From: Ramazzottius varieornatus
Taxonomy: Eukaryota > Tardigrada > Eutardigrada > Parachela > Ramazzottiidae
Direction: 5' to 3'
Assembly (NCBI GenBank): GCA_001949185.1
Contig: BDGG01000004.1
Coordinates: forward strand, 924,278 to 988,277
DNA length: 64,000 nucleotides
The notes beneath the pieces are model-generated. The model was given only the letters and a program-made list of their open reading frames with translations, was not told the origin of the DNA and made no database searches. A program made the translations under genes and the position numbers. Positions 1 to 12,100 of this stretch are shown in pieces (the stretch's first letter is position 1; every line of letters starts with the position of its first letter).

Positions 1-2450
1 AAGGAAAGTGTATGCCACATCCTTAATTTCATTGCAGATTGGTGTATCCAGTTATTACTTCACTCAACATTGTAACTATTCCGTGTTTGTCTGCCACTAA
101 TTGAGACAGGTGACAGTTTATAATCGCCGTCACGCAAAGGAGGAAACATCATCGTTTGGCTTCTCCGTCATTCCACTTGAAGTTGTTTATCATTCTGATT
201 CCCTACCTGTCGCACTCGTCTGGATAAAGTTCTTCTTCTTATGGGATTGCTCCAAGTAAGTTCATTAGAAATCTGTCCGGAATCTGGAGCTCAATGAGAA
301 GTGCCAACCATAGGAAACAGCTGCCCTTTACGACGTTACCCTTTTCGCGGCGACCGTCAAATTTCAATCGTATTACAAAGGCGGAAGTCCAGATGATTTA
401 CTGTCATCGGATAGACTTCATATGTTCAATTATTTTTCGCGGTTTGGCCCTCGTTGGATTTTGTCTCAACGAGATCGGGATACCGACCACGGCGGACAGG
501 GAAGCTCTGCATGCGAAAAACAGTATACACTGTGCCGTGTTGTCGAAGGTCTTCCGCAGTCTGAACCAAAATTACTTGAAATTGTGCCGGTTCCCCGGTA
601 CTCTCAGTCCTGAGGAAGTCTAGACTTCGGTCAGCTATTTGTGGATATTTAGCAAGTGTGGGACCTTCGGCTGTGTGCAATCGAAGTTTGTTTTCTAAAT
701 AAACAACACCAGTCACGCCGGGCAGCCCTTCCACTGATTTTTCGAATATTTAGATTATGAGCTAGTCTGGGATGGGTTTCGAGTTCTTGACGAAAAGATA
801 CTGTAGGTTGTTGTTCGACGTTCGTTAATTCTTACGTCACAGATGAATGTGCCTGAAGGAACACAGTTAGTCGATAGGGATAAGTTTAGTTTGCCAGTGG
901 GAAGAACCCGAAAGATGCACTCTGCTTGGGAGTGTCGTGCACTGAACACGCATGCAAGCCGTCATCCTTTAAAGTCCTTGTGGGGGTAGAGGATAACGCT
1001 CGACTCGAGGTCGATGTTGAGGGTATCTAGTCAACGCTCGTGTCATCGGCACGATCTCGCGATTCGCTTGAAAGACTAAACAATGCCTCTGCCAGTTACC
1101 CTTGTGTAAACAAGCAGTTCTTTTCATGGCGAACCAAGAGAATGCAAATGGCTGAAAAGGGCACTCAAATCTCCGACGTGAAATAACTTCCGCCATCTGC
1201 TAAACTCATTGCCACCTTCCACATGATACATAGGGATTCAATAAGTTTTAAAGCTGCGTTGACCTGAAATTTATTGTCGTTCGATCTCCGCAACTTTCTG
1301 CATAAAATTAGAGCAACTTATGGGCAACACGGCAAAATTAGAGCCTAGGTTGGAAAGTCATTCGTTACAATGTATAGGGAGGTTTCTGGAGTATCTCGTA
1401 CTCAATGTTCTGGAGGAAGTCATATAGTCACTTCCTGGTTGCGCTTTTACGTTCGAATTCACCACTGGATGAAAGAAGAGCGTCGGGTAACTACTATGTA
1501 GTTTGACCAGAAGGAAGTCAAGTCTGACTGCTGTGCGTGTCAAGACTCGAGAAAATTTTCAATTTTTACAAAATAAACGTGCGCAAGTGGAACGGAGTCG
1601 ATTTATGTAGTACGCTACCGGATCACCTAGCAGGTTTTCAAAACTTTTCTGTTTTCTCCACCGCGTTTCTATTTCTGATAAAGTTAGCTTTTACTCTGTA
1701 TTCCCTTTACACTCTCGTTGCGCTCTATCGAAGCGCTGAAAAATCTTCTATTCCACATATCCAAAAACTGCATTTTCACCATCGGCGCGGATAACGTAAG
1801 AATACCATCACAAAATATACGAATTTACGAAGAAAATCGTGAATCAATTTTTTACATCTTTTCGAAAAATCATTTCTGTTCTGTGCGAGTACCAGGTACC
1901 TTATCTCTAGAGGATGGTGGCTAGATGAGATCGGCTATCTTCTAAACGCGTGTTTTGGAAAATAGCACCTTCAGGTGATTTTAGCTTTGAAAATTATTGA
2001 ACCTCTGACGTACGAAACATCCTCCACCTAATTTGCGTTTCAGTGAAACGGTGGTAAATGAATCTATAAACACATTGTTTTCCCAAGTGGCGCACTTTCT
2101 TAGCCATTCACATCGTCAGCTTGCGGCTATTGAGATAAAGGTTCGGGTGAAATCATTTGCCGACGTTCCAAATTGAGGATCAGTTGCGATTACTTTGTAA
2201 CAGCTACTTTTCAGTATATCATACGATTGACGTGTTCAAGCATGGTATCTTCGTTTGCATAATTGAGGTGTGAAGACAGGGTGGGGCCGTGTTTTCTGGA
2301 GCGGAATAACGCACCAATCCAAGTTTTCTGGTGTGGACGAAACGATCGACGTCGGCGGATCTGATCGATTGGGCGTGAATTTTGAATTAGCGCAGTCAGC
2401 GTGGGCTGAATCTAAACGTACTTACCGTGCGCAACATCAACTGAAGCAAG
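1..2450. other. Upstream spacer, no gene seen
   Basis: No open frame here has splice sites, a family match or a plausible protein composition. The segment probably holds 5' flank and untranslated sequence of SNAP-25. Around 2085-2110 there is a fragment (AAGTGGCGCACTTT) of the inner palindrome of the foldback repeat family found in introns further along the window. Confidence 0.5.
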
Positions 2451-5400
2451 ATGGCAGCAGACGGAGTCCCGACTACCACGCCGGTCCCAAGAACCGAACT
2501 GGAGGAAATCCAGCTTAACATCAACCAGAAAGCTGACGAGGTACGTGTGCTGATTCATGATCTATTTTAGTGGCATTGAGATAGAACCGAAATCAAACAA
2601 ACCCTTATGTCCAACTTGTTAAAAACACAATAGCAGCACCACCTCTGTTGTGGCGAATGCGTCACTTGCAAGCCACCGGAAATCGATCGTACGACAGCCT
2701 TGAAACGTTACGTGTGGAAGTTTGGTTCAGAAGATGGCGTCTCAGTGAGTTGAATCCTTCTTGAGCCTCACCGTCAGGTTGAAAGTATCTGATCGCCTCC
2801 TCTTGGTTCAGCTGAGTGCACACAACGAAAGGAGGGACTGGGGAAGAGAGGCGTGAAGGTGAGACTGTATTAACAGCAATTCTGCGACAAGGTAGTGACG
2901 TCATCGCGCACTTTTAAACATGTTAATGTCTAACAGTGGGTTTATGCGGCGCGATAACTGTGGCTGACTAGACTTGCTCACTGGATCAGGCAGAGGATCC
3001 TCTGATACATCCGCCGTATTCAAAGTTCTCACAGAAGCTGAGTGCGGTTTCGGAGTTTCTGGAGAACTTGACTGAACGACTTCACTAGTCTACGAGTAGA
3101 TTTTCCCACATAACGACGCAATTAAGACACGCCTGAGAGACCGGAGACGCCGGCGAAAGTAGAGGGTTGTTCCCTTCTAATCTCTGGAGCTGTCGAGCCT
3201 CGAGTTCATAGGATGCCGCGCTCAGCTCGCTAGGAATCATAAACGCAAAGCATGCGAGGAAAGTGAGTTTCCGTCCAGTCATCCTGTATCCGGATCCCAG
3301 GCCGTATCGATCTTCGAACGCTCCAGCCGACCCCAGACATGCCTAGACATCGAGACTGACACGTCAGATGCGAATGCGAAACTAAATATGACGTGTAACG
3401 ACACCGACCTTGGATGGCTCTTAAGCATTTTGGAGATTGTGGGAGATTGAGACTTCGCTTCCGGGTTGGGCTAGTGAATTCGGTACGTCGAACTCCCAGG
3501 GTATGCAGAAACGTACAGCTATGGCTCTTTTAATTTGTCACGCATACCACAGCGCCTGTAGTCTGTACCATAGTCAAGCTTGATTCAGAGGGGAAGTTAG
3601 TCGAGCTCTGTACTATAGCAGCCTGCCGGCAGGGGAGGGCTATTTTCTCATCGTTATGCAAAGTACTGGTCCCAGTGCAATTGTCCTTTTTATCCTAGCC
3701 GCTCACTAAAGACCTCCAGCTGTAGTAGCGAGGCTGGAGTCCCGGTTGGTGATCGCTTGATTTGATACACCCGACCACCAACAGGGACTCACTCCACTCT
3801 AGCTGACTAATCTCCAACGTAGGCACGCTTTTGTACAACGTACAAGGTCCGCAGAGAAGACATCCCGGTCTGCAACTCCATCACAGATGGGCTTTGTGGA
3901 TTGCTGACACTTGTTTTGAATGTTCCACGATAGTTGACGAAATCTAAATTGCTTTTCTCCCCACTCTGCATCTCTCTCTCTCCCTCTTCTCTTCTGAACC
4001 ACCCAACTGTACCGGCGCAGTATTTACTAGCGGCAATCATCTGCTTTATCTAGCGCACTTAATTCATCCTGTACTTCCGACATTGCATCTCGTTTCCTTT
4101 CACCAAGGCATGCAGAACGGATCCCAACGACAGACATATTCTGCCTAACATCATATTATACCAGAAGCCTTATCTTTCGCCTGCACGATGGGTCTTGGGA
4201 ACGCGCGAATATATCTAGAGTGAACTTATATGATACGGTTAGCTTGAACAAAAAAATGCCTACGGCGGAATCTGTGCGAAATGGCCACGGGACGGGTGGG
4301 AAACCCGGGAGCAGAGAACCAGTCGATCTGAAAACCTTGGACCTGAATCTTCGAGGGGAGAAAGATGAGTTACAAGTCGAAGAACTGCCCAGGAGGCCTA
4401 GTTGGGAAGTCCAGATCGATGATGCGGTGTACGAGGTATCTTGTGTGAATACGCAACAGAGGAAGAACCCAAGAGCTAGTGAAACTCCAGTGACAAGGAG
4501 AAACAAGACGTTCACCTTTCTTCTGGAGTCCAACTTTTCGTCGTTTCTTCCACGAAACCAAAATAATTCTGCTAAACGGGGCACGAAGAGCGATATCAAA
4601 TTTTCGTCAAGTTGAGCGTGATATCATGATAGCACACGTGCAGGTTAAGCTGCTGGTACGCGGTGTTAGGTGTGCAGCTTGCAAGTAAAGCTTGTCACAT
4701 CAGCAGTCGTTTTGTTTGATTGAAATGACATGTGATCCACATGAGCAAACTCATATCCAAAAGGACGTTCGTAGCAGGAACTATCATGTTTATCGATCAG
4801 GACAAAACGCTAAACTATGCTTTTGTTTTCATAGTCCCTGGACGCAACACGGAGGATGCTCGCCATGTGTGAAGAGGTAAGTAACGTGTTCCTCTTTCTG
4901 TACAGAGTAGCTCCAGGAAACCAACATTACACTAAAGCTGTCATGATCAGGAGCTTCAGGAGATGGTGAGACCACTCAACAAACTCACCTTTCCCTACGC
5001 TTTTAGGGGTTCCACATTTCCTATCATTGTCACGGCGAAAGCGAGTAACATATGGCGTGAGCAAGGTTATTGGAAGTTGTTGCGTCGTAAAAGGTCGTTA
5101 AAATGATCGTTCTGCTGCCTGTGATCAAGTACCGCGTGCTGACATGTACTTTATACCTATCAACTCAAAAGGTCAAATCCACAAAGCACACTCAAACATT
5201 TTTTAGCGCACGTCACATCAGCTAACTCGAAGCCAGACCAATGCTTCCAGTACCGTTAAAACAAACAATACAGTCGTAAATTCGATTATCTGGTGAAACA
5301 TCCAAAGTTCCATCTGGGACCTCGCATAATGCGCTCTTTGCCTCTTTCAATTAATATCGATCGAAAGCTCGCTCAAGATGATGGAACTCAAAGTTGGGCG

Positions 5401-8042
5401 GTAACACGAAAAAAGCACTGACTTGTACCTGATCAGTAAGAATATGGAGTTCTCCAGTGTCTGGTAAGGTACACCAACTTTTGGACGAAAGCGAGGTGTC
5501 GGCTACTTTTCAGTATATCAGTGCGAAGCTACTTTGGATGGAGTCGTCCGCATATCACACTTACCACTCCCTATCTTCATCTAGAGCAAAGATGCTGGTA
5601 TCCGGACGCTGGTTATGTTGGACGAGCAAGGCGGTAAGTGACAAGGACCTTATTCTCCAGACGTTGAACTTGATTGATCCTTTCGAAGTGGGACTAACTC
5701 TTGTGAATTTGCTGTCGTTGAAAGTCAATTGAGCGAGAAGTCTCTTGCCGTTGAGAATATAATTATGCAATTGTACAGAGCAACTGGATCGTATTGAGGA
5801 GGGGATGGATCAGATTAATCAAGATATGAAGGAAGCCGAGAAGAACTTGATTGGCATGGACAAATGCTGCGGCTTATGCGTTTGCCCTTGGAACAAGTAT
5901 ACGCCCTGCTGGTCTCCCACTCGAATTGCAAATATCCTAATGACAATTTCTTGTGGTATCCCACAGAGGAAAGAATTTCGAAAAAGGGGCGGATTACGAC
6001 AAGACGTGGAAAGCAACCGACGACGGCAAAGTCTCGTCGAACCAGCCGCGTATGGTGGTCGGTGATGGGAACGGCATGGGCCCTACAGGCGGCTACATCA
6101 CAAAGTACGGTATAAAATTTAATATTTCCATGAAAAAGTTTACATAATCAAAGACTACAATCATCTTTTCGAATTCCTGGTTTTTGCTGGTTTTAAGTTC
6201 TCCCTCTGTGTCGCATGATTCACGAGGCACTTGCGCATGTGGAAATGTGCTTGTCGTTCTTGCATGTGCCTTCTCTCACTCCACCGATTGATTGTTTGTG
6301 GTCGGCAGGATCACAAATGACTCTCGTGAAACGGAAATGGAGGAAAACTTGGGCCAAGTGTCCAGCATGATTACAAACCTGCGTAATATGGCAGGTTAGT
6401 GATGCTCACCAAACTTCCGGCAGCTAGAACGGAGTGTCAGTAACATTGGGTTTCGGTCTCTGCAGTCGATATGGGTGGAGAAATTGAGACGCAGAATAGT
6501 CAAATCAGCCGTATTGGAGACAAGGCCGCTTCCAATCAAGGTCGGATTGATGAGGCCAACAAAAAAGCCGACAAACTTCTCAAGAAATAACCCTGTTTAT
6601 CTTCTCCATGACATGCATGTAAATTTTCCCTTCGTTCAATCCACTCTTAATTTTGTCGGAGACTTCACATGCTCGATGTTTTTCGGCGAATGGACCTAAG
6701 CATGATCTATGTGACTTCCGCTCTTCCTGGTAGACTAACGCTTGCGCATCCTTCTCTACGCATGTTACCTATTTTTGGTGCTGCTTTCTGTGAAACCAAT
6801 ACGATTCGCGGTCACTTAGCAATCATACCAGTATATCAAATACAAATGAGGCAGTTTCGGTATTGCACACACTACCACAATAAGGATTTCCGAAACGGCG
6901 GCCCGGTTAACGCTTATCTCGCCAAGTTTTCGCTGTTCGCTGATATCGTCTACCACACGATCCCCCGCCACCTTGTGTCATAATCACCGTCCGCGTTGTT
7001 ACCGTTGCCGCCCCCGGAAACCTCTCTCGGCAATTTTCATTAGAGCCTTCTGAATTTCGAATGTGGTAAAGCGTTTGGTCCAACTACAGATTGACTGTGC
7101 AGTGTATCGTCTAGGATCACGAACGATTCTCGCGAGGACGAGATGAAAGATAACCTGTGCCAAGTGTCAACCATGATTGGCAATTTGAGGCAAATGGCGG
7201 TGGACATGGGTACAGAAATTGGTTCCCAAAACGACCAGCTCGATCGGGTTATCCTCAAGGGCGAATCCAACGCAACTCGCATCGTGGAAGCCAATAGAAA
7301 AGCCGACAAACTTCTGGTCAAGGCCTCATGATCGAGCCTATCTCCGTTTCTCTCGATCGCCATGATGATGCGTTTCGGCTTTTGCTTGCCCTCTAGCTCC
7401 CAATCCAGAACCATGGCCATCCCTTTTAACATTTTTATGAAACCGCTCCGATACATACGAACATGCTTTCCCAAGCGCGACGAATTGTTTCGCTCGCAGA
7501 AAGTTTCTGTAACTTAGCCAGCCTAAGTCGTAGCTGCGTCTTGTCTGCTTTCGTCCAGTGCCGATTAGCAACCTGTACTATAGCCTTTTCAAGTCAGAAG
7601 ACCCACTTCACACAGTGAACCTAAAGATACCCCAAATTGTGAAACCTTCATCTCTCATGTAACAGTGTTGCCGATCAGAGTCGGCTCAAAAGAGCTCTCA
7701 GAGTCGGCCGGATTCAGCTCAAAAATGCGTTGATTTCTACTGAACAGTTCTTTGGATTTTGTTTTAGGATAACGAACGACGACAGAGAAAATGAAATGGA
7801 GGACAACCTCTGTCAGGTGTCGACGATGGTTACCAATCTTCGGAACATGGCGTAGGTTATGCGTTCCGTTAAAGCTTTGATTCAAACAAAAGTTTAAGAT
7901 TCACTTTGTTAGGTGCGACATGGGTGGAGAACTGGACACACAAGTGAAACAAATTGAACGCCTTGGCCACAAGGGAGAGTCCAACGCCACGAGAGTAACC
8001 GAAGCCAACAAAAAGGCCGACAAGCTCATCGCGAAGGCCTGA
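2451..8042 (+). CDS. SNAP25: SNAP-25 (Qbc t-SNARE) with three alternative C-terminal modules
   Basis: Plasma-membrane Qbc SNARE that pairs with syntaxin and synaptobrevin in regulated exocytosis. Common exons: 2451-2540, 4835-4876, 5585-5633, 5779-5896, 5967-6104. They encode the Qb helix ([10 protein letters not shown]..., [30 protein letters not shown]) and the linker with four clustered cysteines ([10 protein letters not shown]), the usual palmitoylation site. From the phase-2 donor at 6104 three acceptors are possible: module a (6309-6394 + 6466-6590, stop), module b (7115-7331, stop), module c (7768-7851 + 7913-8042, stop). The proteins would be 215, 217 and 216 aa, close to the roughly 206-212 aa usual in the family. 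All three keep the zero-layer Gln (TQN, SQN, TQV). An AATAAA at 8392-8397 is the only clear poly(A) signal downstream. Identity is secure; isoform usage is inferred. Confidence 0.93.
4256..4435 (+). CDS. Candidate alternative first exon of SNAP-25
   Basis: Inside the large first intron an ATG opens exactly 60 codons that run into a GAG|GTATCT donor. The donor phase (0) and last codon (Glu) are the same as those of the standard first exon (GAG|GTACGT at 2540), so it could splice in frame to the exon at 4835. The predicted leader is hydrophilic and proline/acid rich and ends [12 protein letters not shown], which could extend the Qb helix. No family match is known to me. It could be a chance open frame: the frame runs on past the donor to 4615. 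Treat as a hypothesis. Confidence 0.3.
7115..7331 (+). CDS. SNAP25: SNAP-25 alternative Qc module b (single exon)
   Basis: The second copy of the C-terminal t-SNARE helix starts after CGTCTAG with a lone G that completes the Lys codon split at 6104, then [17 protein letters not shown]. It keeps the zero-layer context (SQNDQLDR) and ends [10 protein letters not shown]-stop. It is uninterrupted, whereas modules a and c have a short intron in the middle of the helix. It shares NLCQVSTM and KGESNATR with module c, so b and c look more closely related to each other than to a. Confidence 0.88.
7768..8042 (+). CDS. SNAP25: SNAP-25 alternative Qc module c (two exons)
   Basis: The third copy comprises exons 7768-7851 and 7913-8042 with a 61-bp GT-AG intron. 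The first exon follows GTTTTAG and begins with the same single G in the same phase as modules a and b; it encodes [17 protein letters not shown]. The second encodes [16 protein letters not shown] and ends KADKLIAKA-stop. Read straight through, the first exon would hit TAG, so splicing at GC|GTAGGT is needed; that restores the MACDMGG heptad. No decay is visible. Confidence 0.85.
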
Positions 8043-8391
8043 AACAGGTTGCCGTGATCACGGCCGGTATTCGCTTCCCGAAAATTCAAGGATTCTATCT
8101 GCCGGAGTGGTCGACTGGAAGGATCAACGATGACAATACATTGATAGTTGCACGCTTACCACGTAACCTAATGCTTTGAATCGGTTGTGTAAGTTGGGAC
8201 TTTGTAAAGCTCTTCGGTTTTTCTTTTAGTTCGCTTTTGAACACCTAGGTTCGGTCTTGATCTCTCATTAACCAGTCGCAAAACTTACCCAATTCTGCTT
8301 CACACGTGCACACGGTACTTGATGTCGTCGAAAAAAATTGGTACTGCAGTTCGCCACATTAACATTAAATATTCCCTCAGACAGGCACACC

Positions 8392-8397
8392 AATAAA
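8392..8397 (+). terminator. Poly(A) signal, probably SNAP-25
   Basis: AATAAA lies about 350 bp after the stop of module c, with no other gene between. I saw no AATAAA between the stop of module a and the start of module c, which suggests that all three C-terminal forms share this 3' end. Confidence 0.45.
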
Positions 8398-8461
8398 ATC
8401 TGCTGTCTTGCTGCTGGTCCGCGGGTACAGGCCATGAGAAAACCGCATTGCGGAGTTCGAC

Positions 8462-8622
8462 ATACAGTGTAGGCAAATAAGGTACTCTANNNNNNNNNNN
8501 NNNNNNNNNNNNNNNNNNNNNNNNNNNNNNNNNNNNNNNAGCTTGATCAGCTGTTTGCTTTCTGCGTCACGTCGATTTTGGCCTTGCCCCCTTTCAGAGT
8601 ACCTTATTTGCCTACACTGTAT
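8462..8622. repeat. 27-bp perfect inverted repeat around an assembly gap
   Basis: The arm 8462-8488 (ATACAGTGTAGGCAAATAAG...) is repeated exactly, in reverse complement, at 8596-8622. Fifty Ns (8490-8539) sit between the arms, directly next to the left one. The Ns are a scaffold gap of conventional size; the missing sequence is probably foldback or repeat DNA the assembler could not cross. Confidence 0.85.
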
Positions 8623-9129
8623 CACTGTCTTTCTTACCGTATACGGATATGGACCGCAAAATTTCCCAGCGAACGTCAGAAGGGTTCCAGTCATATGAGT
8701 GTAATTACAGCTGCTTACAGCGTATTGCGATTGTCAGAGCTGAAAGGTCATTGTTGCCAAGTATTGCGAGAAACCATTGGTCAAGCTCTGAGACGCCGGC
8801 AAAATCTTCTGGAGTACCTAACAATGTAAATAGCGAACTCATGTTTTGAATCAAAGAATCAACGGTACATATAGCGAGGTTGTCAGTTGTGACGTCATAG
8901 TACTGCTTTTGCACAGCGGGAATCGCAGTGATGCTGTGACGTCAGCGCATTGTGTGGGCAACTGAGGGAAACGGTGGATTGATTTGTATTGATTAGTGTT
9001 GATTGGCACAGTCCGTTTGTTTGTATGATCTTCGTTGCAGATTTTCTTCTTGTCTTCTGGTATCCATCCTCAGTGTACTTCTTACTTTATTGCTCTTCAA
9101 CAACAGGACCATCCTAGTGTTGGCGAAAG

Positions 9130-12100
9130 ATGAAACGTCGTAACGCTGAAGTAACTAAAAATCGCAAGTGTCCTAAACGATCGAAATACGGCGAAGGATC
9201 ACTCGGTGTTAGGTAAGTGGACAACGTGACGCATTCTGTTGCAGCCATAACCCGTGTGACTGCGCCACTGGAGTTGGGTGTTTGGCCTTGTGTTCAACCT
9301 GCATGCTGGCTCCTTCCCGCATCTTCTTCCCGACATAATTGGATTGTGGATAGCAGGAAGAATGTCTGGTAATACAACGGAACGAAGAAGGAGGATGAAA
9401 AAGAATGTCTGGCCTTGTTCTTTGTGTTGATGGCCGTTGTTGCCTCTACTGGTTTCGACGTTGGTGCGCCACGACAACATAGGGATAAATCACACAGCCG
9501 ATATTCCCCTACGCTAATCGATCGATAAATCTATCATCCCCGTTCCTCCGTTCCTAATGGAATTTGTGCTGACTAAGCTTGGCCGGCTTGCTTGCAACGT
9601 GAAACCTGGATCGAAAAAGGATTGTTGGCTCGTTTTCACCATGCACCTTTGCTCCGTTCGCTGTGTTCTCATTTCGTAATTGCCTGATTCGTGATTGACA
9701 TCCTTCAGCACTAATTGCTCTCCCTTCCTCTCGGGGTCGGAATCCAGTTCATTGGAAGCCAACTATGTCCAGAAGACTGCGGGAAAGGGCCAGAACACTC
9801 AAGATACCCAACAAACTGCTGGCAGAACGGTGTGTCAATAACGATGGTTCTCCGTTTCTTTGCAGCATCTTCATGGCTGGAAAACTGCTGATCATGTGGA
9901 TGGTTATTGTTGCCCTGGACTTCGCCTGTGGATTTCGTCTGGAATATTTTTGGCCCGTCTGGCTCATGCTACAGAGTGTCGCGGATGCCTACAAGTACCA
10001 AGGCATCGTAAGTCCTTCTACATGATATTTTCCCGGAATGTTCCCCCGTATCACAGCACACGGCACGGCCTTGACCATTGCCGGCACAGCCTTGTTCGTC
10101 ACCCTCGGCACGTCTCTTACCAACGTGCTTATCTTCTTTTTTCAGGGCTTCACGGTATTTTTTATCAGTATGGTAGTGACGTCGGACATTCTTGTCTACA
10201 TGTTCGTCCCGACATCCTTCATGTTCTTCTTAGCCAGTCTTTACGTCTGGATACAGTACGTGGAAGTTTCCTGTTTACGTACTCGGGTCAGCTTTTGAAA
10301 CAGTTGTGATCTGTTTTGCGGTTGTTTGCAGGTTGATGATGGTGTCGGGGATAGAACGAGGTGTATGTCTACAAAACGCGATTATATGGATGGTCTTCCT
10401 GTATCTGGAAGCCACCATGAGGTGGCGAGATATCAAAGGCGATACCAGCTCGAGTAGTTCGCCCAACTCCAGCACAACCTCCAGTTCCTCGTTTAATTGG
10501 GACATCTGTAGGCCGTTTGCAGCACACTGGTGTGTATTTGATAACTATCGGTGTTGTAAGAGGGATTAATTTGAAGGTTACAGGATGTTAAACTGGTTCA
10601 GGTCGTGGTTTTTTATACGTAGTAAGCTCATTGTTGGTTGTGCTTTTGCAGTATGGGCTATCCACTGGTGACGCTAAGCTTTAGCATAAAGTCATTTGTG
10701 GGCTACAAATATCGCAAGGTGAGTGGCATGTGATGGCAAAGTGGTTGTAGTTGTGGTCATTAAAACAAACATGAAGGTGAATGGCGAATGCTTTCCCCTC
10801 TGTTGCAGCACAAACAGTTGCAGATCGCAACGGAAAATCGCCTCTTCAGAGATCTCATAAACGACGCGCTACCGGAGGAGAATCGCCGGCCTGTGCCCGA
10901 ACCGCTTCTTCCTCTCGAAATAACTAAAAGTAAGCCGAAAGAAAGATTCTTTGTCAGACTAGATGTATTATTTTCCGAGGCAATGGATAAAAAGCAATGA
11001 TCCTGCATATGTATTCTGCCCTTTTGATACGAGAGCGTCTGACAGTTTCAGGGCCGTGCTCTGCACCAACTTGACAGAAATTGCGCAGAAAAACGGCAAA
11101 ATAATTCAGCGCTCGGAATGCATAACTATACAGCCCGGACGTTTATCGTCCTGTGCAAAATTTGTGTTCGTTGCAGATGGAATAACAGTGGGTGGAAAAG
11201 TCTTATCGACAGATTCGCCCACGGTCTTATCCAACGGCTTCTTGGCAGTGCCGGTCAATCCCGCGCCGTCAGAACTGCCGAACGGTACCGGTCCGTCATC
11301 CTCGTCCTCCTCGAGCAGGAGGGCGATGTTGGTGCAGCAGCCGACGTCGCAGCCCTCTTCGGACACGTCCAACAACGTCTCGCGGCACTCGCAAAAGTCT
11401 CAGCGGAAGTCGTTACGGTTGTTGGGCGACATGCTGTCGACCATCACGACGCTTCCTCTGGCCAAGCCGTGTGTCGTGACGGACGACCTGTCGTCAGGCT
11501 CGTCGGCGTCCTCGTCTGCTTCCTCAGTGGTCGACGCCCAGGATCTCTTTATCAATAGCAGCTCATTAAGCAAGAAGAATTTTAACCTGGAAATGGATAA
11601 TTGTGATGGCGATTCGGTGGAATCGGAGAAGGTCTTTAGGTTCAAAGACAGCCATAATCGGTCCAGTTCCAAGTCTAACAGATCACTCTCACCCCGAGCT
11701 CCGCAGGGAAGCCACAACACGCTTCAGACCTACGAGAAGGAAAGTGTCAGTGGCAATCTGGCGACTACGACCACTGCGGGCAGTAGTCGGAATGGCAATG
11801 TGGGCAAGAAGGCTCAAAAAGAAAGCATTGGCGACGGCGTGGCGTCTAAACCGGAACAAGACAGTTTATACTAGTAAGATCGAAACATTCCGAAATTCTT
11901 GAAAACTAATCAGTTCTAACCTATCTGAGATGTTTCGTGTTGGAAAAAATTGGGAAATGGGAATTTGTATAATGCTGCAGATGGGAGCTCGGCAAACAAA
12001 CTCGGTTAGATCGTTGTTTCAAGTGACGCACGTTTGCAGTACTACTGAACAATAGCATGCGCCACTTGGTAAAACGTTTTTGTTTACCGAGCTCCCAAAT

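Noticed and set aside
294-623. 109-codon open frame at the window start
   Set aside because: No splice sites, domain or conserved neighbourhood; the overlapping opposite strand is equally open.
4156-4599. 147-codon minus-strand open frame
   Set aside because: It is the reverse of the open segment in SNAP-25 intron 1; no start context or family features.
5805-6065. Unspliced SNAP-25 reading that continues past the cysteine loop ([12 protein letters not shown]...)
   Set aside because: It is translation into the 70-bp intron 5897-5966; splicing restores the conserved linker.
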